A stretch of DNA of 28,548 nt from Bacillota bacterium (GTDB lineage: Bacteria > Bacillota > Clostridia > Oscillospirales > Ruminococcaceae). Positions 23,698 to 28,548 of this stretch are shown here, piece by piece. The notes below the pieces were generated by a model. That model ran no database searches. It saw only the letters and a program-made list of their open reading frames with translations, and had not been told where the DNA came from. The first letter of the stretch is position 1. Every line of letters starts with the position of its first letter. Position numbers and translations under genes: made by a program. The stretch spans positions 1-28,548 of the forward strand of contig JAEZTV010000023.1 of the NCBI GenBank assembly GCA_023421245.1, in the 5' to 3' direction.

Positions 23698-24801
23698 ATG
23701 CCCAGATATGGATTAAGGCGATTGATCCTTTTGCTTTTATTTCCCATATCCTTTGTTGCGGTTATGCTTGCCGCAAAGTACCCCGCCCTCACCGAGCGGT
23801 ACTTCTCACAGGGCCTTTATGCCATTATCGCACCCGCACTGACAACGCTGACGGGTCTGTTTTTTGTGTCAATTGCAGAGCTTGCATTGATTGTTGGGGT
23901 ACTATCCCTGATTCTGTACACCGTTCGTACCATACGCATTGCAATGAAAGACAAGACGGTACGGGTATATACGGTATATACATATGTCGTGAACCTTTTG
24001 GTGCTTGCCGCGGTATTGTATGGCGGGTTTGTATTTCTTTGCGGGCTGAACTATCATCGTTTGCCGTTTGCAGAGAATGCGCATCTGACGGTGCGCGAGT
24101 CCTCAAGCGACGAGCTTGTTGCTTTATGCAAGGATCTCGCATCCACCGCAAACAGGCAGGCGCAGTTTGCAATATCGGGTGAGGATGGAACGACGGTGCT
24201 TTCCGTCAGTGATTTTGATACGGCAAACACCGCCGTATATGCCATGAAGGGTATCTCAAAGGATTACCCGTTTATGCGCGGAATGTACTCGGTGCCGAAG
24301 CCCTTCAACCTTTCCCCACTGCTTTCCTATACGCATATCTCCGGCTTTTATTTTCCGTTCACCTTCGAAGCAAACTACAACACTGCCATCCCCGACTTTT
24401 ATCTGCCCGCTACGATGTGCCATGAGCTTGCCCATCAGCATGGATATATGCGGGAGGACGAGGCAAACTTTATCGCCTATCTTGCATGCAGAAATTCGCA
24501 GGACGCCTATTTTAACTATTCGGGCACGCTGCATGCCTTGTCGTTTGCGATGCAGTCGCTGAGTAAAACCGACAGTGAAACCTATCAGCAAATTTACGCA
24601 AGCCTGGACGACCGCATTCAAGCGGACTTTGCCGCATACAACAGTTTTTGGAATCGGCACAAAGGTGCGGTCAGCCAAGTGTCTACCTCGGTCAACAATG
24701 CCTATCTCAAGGCCAACCATCAAGCCGACGGCGTACAGAGCTACGGGCGAATGGTGGACCTGCTGCTTGCCGATTACCGCCAGCGGCATGAGCTTGCATA
24801 G
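23698..24801 (+). CDS. DUF3810 family membrane protein with HExxH zinc motif
   Basis: The protein has 367 residues. Three hydrophobic helices occupy about the first 125 residues (RLILLLLFPISFVAVML; LTGLFFVSIAELALIVGVLSLIL; YVVNLLVLAAVLYGGFVFL). A large domain follows with His242-Glu243-Leu-Ala-His246 and a downstream Glu255 in REDEANFIAYLA, the HExxH...E pattern of gluzincin metallopeptidases. This matches DUF3810, a predicted but uncharacterised membrane metalloprotease. AAAGGG lies upstream of the ATG. It begins 139 bases after the P-type ATPase homologue on the same strand with no strong terminator between, so the two could be co-transcribed. Confidence 0.87.
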   Translation: MPRYGLRRLILLLLFPISFVAVMLAAKYPALTERYFSQGLYAIIAPALTTLTGLFFVSIAELALIVGVLSLILYTVRTIRIAMKDKTVRVYTVYTYVVNLLVLAAVLYGGFVFLCGLNYHRLPFAENAHLTVRESSSDELVALCKDLASTANRQAQFAISGEDGTTVLSVSDFDTANTAVYAMKGISKDYPFMRGMYSVPKPFNLSPLLSYTHISGFYFPFTFEANYNTAIPDFYLPATMCHELAHQHGYMREDEANFIAYLACRNSQDAYFNYSGTLHALSFAMQSLSKTDSETYQQIYASLDDRIQADFAAYNSFWNRHKGAVSQVSTSVNNAYLKANHQADGVQSYGRMVDLLLADYRQRHELA

Positions 24802-24827
24802 CACACAGCTGCAAACAAACCCACAAA

Positions 24828-24862
24828 CCCCTCACACGAGCGTGCTCGTGTGAGGGGTTTTT
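24828..24862 (+). terminator. Strong rho-independent terminator after the DUF3810 gene
   Basis: CCCCTCACACGAG (24828-24840), loop CGTG, its exact complement (24845-24857) and TTTTT (24858-24862) make a textbook terminator 26 bases past the stop. It also faces the end of the convergent yetF-like gene. Confidence 0.93.
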
Positions 24863-24909
24863 ACCGTTACAAAGGCTTCTCACCGCAGCAGATAAAGCAA
24901 AACCGCAGA

Positions 24910-25629
24910 CTATTCCAGGCAGGTTTTCTTTGGTGCATTCTCCTTTATGCGGTAAACCGATACCGCTCCCGTATCGTCACAGGTTGCAAGCAAAATATCG
25001 CCGATTTTGCCTGCCCCTTGCTCTTTTAGCTTTTGCTTGAGCCACTGCTCATTTTTGCCAATGTTTTTTAGGTTGTTTGGCATTACCTTGCCGTCGATGA
25101 TGACGTTTGCAAGCAGACCCTCCTGTACAGGGGCTAGTCCGAGGTCAGACGGCTGTACGGGGCGACGATCGCTTCTGGGCAGAATGGAAAGGTCGCCGTT
25201 GGTTTCAAGAATGGCGCAGTGGATATCGGCAACATTGTAAAAGCCCTTGATACGGCACATAGACAACAGCTCGTTGATGTCGTAGTGTATCCGTTTCATA
25301 TTGTCCCGAAGAAGCCTACCATTGTGAATCACAATAGTAGGCGTTCCATTAAACACCCTGCGTGCTCCAATTGATTTTCGGCCAAGAAACCCAATCAGCA
25401 CATCAACCAATGCGAGCGCCGCCATGCTTACAAGCGGATGCGAAAAGTGAATGTCACGGTCTACGGCAAGGATCGCGACGATTGAACCGATTGAGATTCC
25501 GATGATATAGTCAAAAAAATTAAGCTGAGAGATTTGCTTTGCGCCCATGATCTTTGTAAGGACAAAGAGAAAGGCAATCGAACCGACTGACCGTATGAAT
25601 GTTACCCCTGCATCTAAGATATATTCCAA
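24910..25629 (-). CDS. YetF/DUF421 family membrane protein
   Basis: The protein has 239 residues. Three N-terminal transmembrane helices (within residues about 5-85) include the family block FLFVLTKIMGAKQISQLNFFDYIIGISIGSIVAILAVDRD. A soluble C-terminal DUF421 domain carries the typical NGTPTIVIHNGRLLRDNMKRIHYDINELLSMCRIKGFYNVADIHCAILETNGDLSILP. B. subtilis YetF-type proteins are linked to spore germination or envelope functions; the molecular role is not established. The start is TTG at 25629, 8 bases after GGAGG. An in-frame TTG at 25644 lies inside the ribosome binding region and is less likely. No ATG is available upstream. Confidence 0.9.
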   Translation of the reverse strand: MEYILDAGVTFIRSVGSIAFLFVLTKIMGAKQISQLNFFDYIIGISIGSIVAILAVDRDIHFSHPLVSMAALALVDVLIGFLGRKSIGARRVFNGTPTIVIHNGRLLRDNMKRIHYDINELLSMCRIKGFYNVADIHCAILETNGDLSILPRSDRRPVQPSDLGLAPVQEGLLANVIIDGKVMPNNLKNIGKNEQWLKQKLKEQGAGKIGDILLATCDDTGAVSVYRIKENAPKKTCLE

Positions 25630-25816
25630 AAAAAGCGCCTCCAAATAAGTTATGCTCTATCATATTGTTGTCCATGTGCGCTAAATTATCAGCTTTATAA
25701 CCGCTGTGTATGAAAAGCACAGATAGGGTTTTGCTCGGCAGGTTTAACTGGACACCTCAGCTTTTACCGCAGGTTCGAAGATAGGCTGTATCGGTCTTTC
25801 AAGGTAAAAATCATAT

Positions 25817-25852
25817 AAAAAAGCAACCCGAATGCTCCGGCATCCGGGTTGC
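25817..25852 (-). terminator. Rho-independent terminator of lysA
   Basis: GCAACCCGAATGC and GCATCCGGGTTGC (within 25823-25852) pair over 13 positions with one A-C mismatch. On the minus strand they are followed by TTTTTT (25822-25817), 15 bases past the lysA stop. Confidence 0.88.
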
Positions 25853-25866
25853 GGTTAATGGCAGGT

Positions 25867-27183
25867 TTATTTGTGGGCTGCCGTGTGGGTGTCCTCGTAG
25901 ACAAACTCCTTTTTCCCTGTCTTGTCCTTATCAAACAGCCCCATAAAATCAAAGGTTGCAAAGTAATCGGCTGGGGTTTCGGCACGGCGAATCAGTTCGG
26001 TGGTGCCGTCTTCCTTGAGCAGTATCTCTGCGGAACGCAGCTTGCCGTTGTAATTGTAGCCCATCGAAAACCCGTGCGCACCGGTATCGTGGATGTAAAT
26101 GAGATCCCCCATTGCAATCTTGGGCAGCATACGGTCGATGGCAAACTTGTCGTTGTTTTCGCACAGTCCGCCGACAACATCATATTTATGGTCACAGGAC
26201 GCGTCCTCCTTGCCCATGACGGTGATATGGTGGTATGCGCCGTACATGGCTGGGCGCATCAGGTTTGCCGCGCATGCATCCAAGCCGATATAATCCTTAT
26301 AGGTGTTCTTTTTATGGATTGCGGTAGCGACCAGTGCGCCGTGCGGGGCAAGCACATAACGCCCAAGCTCGGCGAAGATACGGACGTCTCCCATTCCTGC
26401 GGGAACAAGCACCTCTTCAAATGCCTCCCTGACCCCTTCGCCGATAACGAAGATATCATTCGGCTCCTGCCCGGGGCGATATGCGATACCAACGCCGCCG
26501 GATAGGTTAATGAACGAAATGTGCGCTCCTGTCTCTTTGTGCAGCTCCACCGCTGTTTGAAATAGGATGCGGGCAAGCTGCGGGTAGTAGGAATTGGTGA
26601 CGGTGTTGCTTGCCAAAAACGCATGGATTCCGAACTGTTTCGCGCCCTTTTGCATCAGCTTTTTGATGGCCTCGGTCATCTGAGGGCGGGTCAGCCCGTA
26701 CTTGGCTTCCCCCGGGGTATCCATAATCTCGTTCCCAAGCGCAAATTCGCCGCCCGGGTTATAGCGCAGGCTGATGGTCTCGGGAATCCCCGCAATCTCC
26801 TCTAAAAACTCAATATGCGTGATATCGTCGAGGTTGATGGTAGCACCCAGATGTGCGGCCAGCGCGTAATCCTTGCGCGGGGTGTAGTTGGAAGAAAACA
26901 TGATCTCCTCCCCTGCAAAGCCCACCGCGTCAGACAGCATCAGCTCGGTATAAGATGAACAGTCCACACCGCAGCCCTCCTCGTGCAGAATACGAAGAAT
27001 GGCCGGATTAGGCGTCGCCTTAACAGCAAAGTACTCCTTAAACCCCTTGTTCCATGAAAACGCCTTATTCAGGTCGCGGGCGGTCTTGCGAATGCCTGCC
27101 TCGTCGTACAGATGAAACGGTGTGGGATATACTGCGGTAATCTCCCTTAACTTTTCAAGTGATACAAACGGCACCTTCATCAT
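25867..27183 (-). CDS. lysA: Diaminopimelate decarboxylase
   Basis: The protein has 438 residues. It is a PLP enzyme (alanine-racemase fold) that decarboxylates meso-diaminopimelate to L-lysine in the cytoplasm. The PLP Lys55 lies in EYFAVKATPNPAILRIL. The glycine loop FINLSGGVGIAYRPGQEPND, the active-site Cys in DVVGGLCENNDKFAIDR and the C-terminal substrate motif GAHGFSMGYNYNGKLR are all present. The sequence follows the clostridial LysA type closely. The ATG at 27183 is chosen because GGAGG lies 7 bases upstream; the longer frame adds 12 residues without support. No lysine riboswitch is visible in the 73-base gap upstream, so control by lysine, if any, must act elsewhere. Confidence 0.96.
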   Translation of the reverse strand: MMKVPFVSLEKLREITAVYPTPFHLYDEAGIRKTARDLNKAFSWNKGFKEYFAVKATPNPAILRILHEEGCGVDCSSYTELMLSDAVGFAGEEIMFSSNYTPRKDYALAAHLGATINLDDITHIEFLEEIAGIPETISLRYNPGGEFALGNEIMDTPGEAKYGLTRPQMTEAIKKLMQKGAKQFGIHAFLASNTVTNSYYPQLARILFQTAVELHKETGAHISFINLSGGVGIAYRPGQEPNDIFVIGEGVREAFEEVLVPAGMGDVRIFAELGRYVLAPHGALVATAIHKKNTYKDYIGLDACAANLMRPAMYGAYHHITVMGKEDASCDHKYDVVGGLCENNDKFAIDRMLPKIAMGDLIYIHDTGAHGFSMGYNYNGKLRSAEILLKEDGTTELIRRAETPADYFATFDFMGLFDKDKTGKKEFVYEDTHTAAHK

Positions 27184-27256
27184 AGTTATTCCTCCATGCT
27201 TTTGTAATTCTCGTATCATTATCTTCTATCAAAGACTTGTTTTTAAGCTGCGCGGC

Positions 27257-27667
27257 TTACTGCCTTGTAAAGCCTTTGAACTCGATGCCCTGAAAGGAGA
27301 GACTGCCGGCATCGCCCTCGATCAGATAGCCGGCTTCGCTGTGCGGAATGCGCAGCTCCATGCGGTCGCCGCTTTCCACTTCAAAGGTTGCGTAGTAGCT
27401 TGTGTGCGACGTCCCGCCCGACATGTGGTGGCCATGACCGGCGCCATAATTGCTGCCGCCATAGCCGCGTACATCGGAGCGTTTGGAGACCACCTTTGCG
27501 CGGACGGTAAGCAGCGGTTGACTGCGGTTGTAATTTTTTTGCTTAATATGTTTAGCAATCGTAACCCCAAACAGAATAAATACAGCTATAAATATTATGA
27601 TCCCCAAAACCGGGATGACGCCAAGCATAATGCCAAACAGCCCAAAGCTGTTAAACACAAAGTCCAT
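27257..27667 (-). CDS. DUF2500 family single-pass membrane protein
   Basis: The protein has 136 residues. One N-terminal transmembrane helix (about 12-38, GLFGIMLGVIPVLGIIIFIAVFILFG) is followed by a cytoplasmic or external beta-rich domain containing LLTVRAKVVSKRSDVRG, a Gly/His-rich loop (GGSNYGAGHGHHMSGG) and TSYYATFEVESGDRMELRI. This matches the DUF2500/YhhM family, of unknown function. The ATG at 27667 is chosen from homology and GGGGGA upstream. Its start overlaps the end of the MmcQ-like gene by 17 bases, suggesting coupled translation. lysA follows 73 bases downstream. Confidence 0.85.
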   Translation of the reverse strand: MDFVFNSFGLFGIMLGVIPVLGIIIFIAVFILFGVTIAKHIKQKNYNRSQPLLTVRAKVVSKRSDVRGYGGSNYGAGHGHHMSGGTSHTSYYATFEVESGDRMELRIPHSEAGYLIEGDAGSLSFQGIEFKGFTRQ

Positions 27668-28055
27668 CTTTATCCCCCAACAATTCCCGCTGTATATAGT
27701 TTGGGTATTTTGCAACCACAACTTTATAAGCATGGTCTATCATCCGCAAAATTTCCTCATTCGGCACAGCAGCATCAAGGCTTATCGTGTTGAAATGCGG
27801 TTGCTGCACAGGCGGACAATGCCAGCCCCGCACAACCGAGCCGGGGTATACCGCTCGGTAAAGCTCGGCAGATTCCGGCGTACAATTGAGAGTTACCTTC
27901 GGCTTACCCCGGAGATAGAATAGCTGCGCAAATATCCGCCCCTTATTTTGTGAAGGGGCCTTAACCTTGATAACCGGGGTAACAGGGTTAAAAGGGTAGT
28001 CTAAATAGGCTCCGCTTTTTTTCAAGCAATAATCCATGATCTCTTGATGCGTCAT
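27651..28055 (-). CDS. MmcQ/YjbR family protein
   Basis: The protein has 134 residues from ATG 28055. The family pattern is visible: MTHQEIMDYCLKKSGAYLDYPF at the N-terminus, KGRIFAQLFYLRGKPKVTLNC in the middle, and the C-terminal WHCPPVQQPHFNTISLD...EEILRMIDHAYKVVVAKYP. Known structures have a CyaY-like fold with a proposed DNA-binding role, but the function is unproven. The reading frame stays open to 28172, but the extra residues do not resemble the family and run into a hairpin, so 28055 is preferred; the ribosome binding site is weak (GGGGTGGG). It is the first gene ahead of the DUF2500 gene and lysA. Confidence 0.87.
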   Translation of the reverse strand: MTHQEIMDYCLKKSGAYLDYPFNPVTPVIKVKAPSQNKGRIFAQLFYLRGKPKVTLNCTPESAELYRAVYPGSVVRGWHCPPVQQPHFNTISLDAAVPNEEILRMIDHAYKVVVAKYPNYIQRELLGDKDGLCV

Positions 28056-28215
28056 ACCCAAGCCCACCCCCCGAATATTCGGCCGCTTTTTATAAACGTT
28101 CCAGCTGCCCATCATAAGGCGGTAAGCCGCTGGGCACAAAATGGAACCTCGCGAAAACCGGAGGTTTTCCAAATGCGAATTGAAGATTCGCTATACTAAG
28201 CGTCAGCTTGACTTT

Positions 28216-28244
28216 GCTTTGCCGAGTTCATTCAAAGTAAAGCT
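28216..28244. repeat. 29-base direct repeat, copy A
   Basis: It matches copy B (28520-28548) at 28 of 29 positions; the only difference is T versus C near the end. Copy A continues into the stem ATTCAAAG/CTTTGAAT, so copy B probably continues past the window edge. Confidence 0.85.
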
Positions 28245-28354
28245 TTGAATACGCTTGTGGACATATTATACCATGAACACAGCGTGTGAGTGGTACAATT
28301 GCGCATCGGAGCGGCAGAGAGCATCGCGAGCGAATCGCTCTGCGCATATGCCCA

Positions 28355-28383
28355 GTATAATATCTGTGTTGCAGATATTATAC
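28355..28383. repeat. Perfect 12-bp hairpin in the terminal array
   Basis: GTATAATATCTG (28355-28366), loop TGTTG, CAGATATTATAC (28372-28383). Its arms contain TATAAT-like strings on both strands, so promoter scans will give false hits here. Confidence 0.85.
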
Positions 28384-28472
28384 CATAAACAGACTGCAAA
28401 ACGACTAATATCGTTTTGCAAAGGACATAGTCCTTGCAAATGCTGATTTCATCAGCATTTGCAGTTTATGGT
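28382..28472. repeat. Cloverleaf-like four-way junction in the terminal array
   Basis: The outer stem ACCATAAAC (28382-28390) pairs with GTTTATGGT (28464-28472). It encloses three hairpins with no spacer between them: TGCAAAACGA/TCGTTTTGCA (28395-28420), AAGGAC/GTCCTT (28421-28435) and GCAAATGCTGAT/ATCAGCATTTGC (28436-28462). Confidence 0.75.
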
Positions 28473-28519
28473 GTAACATGGCCACATTCGTATTTTGCTA
28501 TGCAAAATACTCATACTCG

Positions 28520-28548
28520 GCTTTGCCGAGTTCATTCAAAGCAAAGCT
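28520..28548. repeat. 29-base direct repeat, copy B (cut by window end)
   Basis: This is the second copy of the 28216-28244 sequence, 304 bases further on. Here the first part is the right half of a CTCGGC-ttt-GCCGAG hairpin, whereas copy A has lost the left arm. Confidence 0.85.

Larger units (their letters stand above)
28153..28548. repeat. Array of contiguous hairpins at the right edge (runs out of window)
   Basis: From 28153 to the end the sequence is almost entirely built of adjacent inverted repeats. These include 28153-28169 (GAAAACC/GGTTTTC), 28175-28191 (GCGAAT/ATTCGC), 28230-28250 (ATTCAAAG/CTTTGAAT) and 28269-28295 (TACCA..ACAC/GTGT..TGGTA). Further on come 28328-28340 inside GCGCA/TGCGC, 28355-28383 (12 bp), a branched block 28382-28472, 28490-28510 (GTATTTTGC/GCAAAATAC) and 28516-28530 (CTCGGC/GCCGAG). 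GTGGACAT (28257-28264) and ATGGCCAC (28478-28485) could clamp most of it, with one mismatch. No convincing gene lies in this stretch; an open frame at 28255-28446 only translates the palindromes. Confidence 0.8.

Noticed and set aside
27184..27256. Lysine riboswitch or T-box upstream of lysA
   Set aside because: The 73-base gap is too short and lacks the conserved core of either element.
28355..28383. Promoters suggested by TATAAT-like strings
   Set aside because: They arise on both strands from the arms of a perfect hairpin and have no -35 at proper spacing.
28255..28446. 63-codon open frame at the right end
   Set aside because: It only translates the palindromic array, with no ribosome binding site or protein-like composition.
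28153..28548. CRISPR array
   Set aside because: There is no regular repeat-spacer pattern. The hairpins differ from each other, only one 29-base string recurs at 304 bases, and no cas gene is present.

Overview
The window looks like chromosomal DNA of a mid-GC Gram-positive anaerobe, most likely a clostridial Firmicute near the Oscillospirales/Ruminococcaceae. The evidence is AddAB rather than RecBCD, a dgt-dnaG-rpoD cluster, a Na+-pumping decarboxylase OadG/OadB pair, a clostridial-type LysA, a zinc-type L31, AGGAGG-like ribosome binding sites and several GTG/TTG starts. No rRNA, tRNA, CRISPR array or complete insertion sequence was seen. Taxonomy is inferred from gene content only.

Layout, left to right. 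The left edge holds a truncated reading frame resembling a transposase C-terminus, then an S51-type peptidase (minus) and a small cysteine-free HMA-like protein (plus). Next, on the minus strand, come addB-addA (recombination nuclease/helicase) and, behind their own promoter, oadG-oadB. A 510-base divergent region with a branched-hairpin element precedes a plus-strand AraC-type regulator. Then follow a CDF metal exporter (NDDD metal site, suggesting Mn2+) and an Rrf2 regulator with a consensus promoter and an adjacent palindrome. After these lie the core cluster rpoD, dnaG and dgt, then yigZ, rpmE and a phosphohexomutase, all minus.

On the plus strand, a full-length P-type ATPase homologue (20928-23558) has lost essentially every catalytic residue, including the phosphorylated Asp (Glu331 here), although its frame is intact. 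It is followed by a DUF3810 membrane protein with an HELAH zinc motif and by a strong terminator. The right part holds a YetF/DUF421 membrane protein, lysA, a DUF2500 protein overlapping an MmcQ/YjbR protein (all minus), and about 400 bases of back-to-back hairpins that run off the end of the window.

Most genes are housekeeping: DNA repair, replication, transcription, nucleotide hygiene, translation, sugar phosphate metabolism and lysine/peptidoglycan synthesis. The unusual items are the catalytically dead P-type ATPase, the terminal hairpin array with its 29-base direct repeat, the three-way-junction element in front of the araC gene, and the Rrf2/CDF metal pair.
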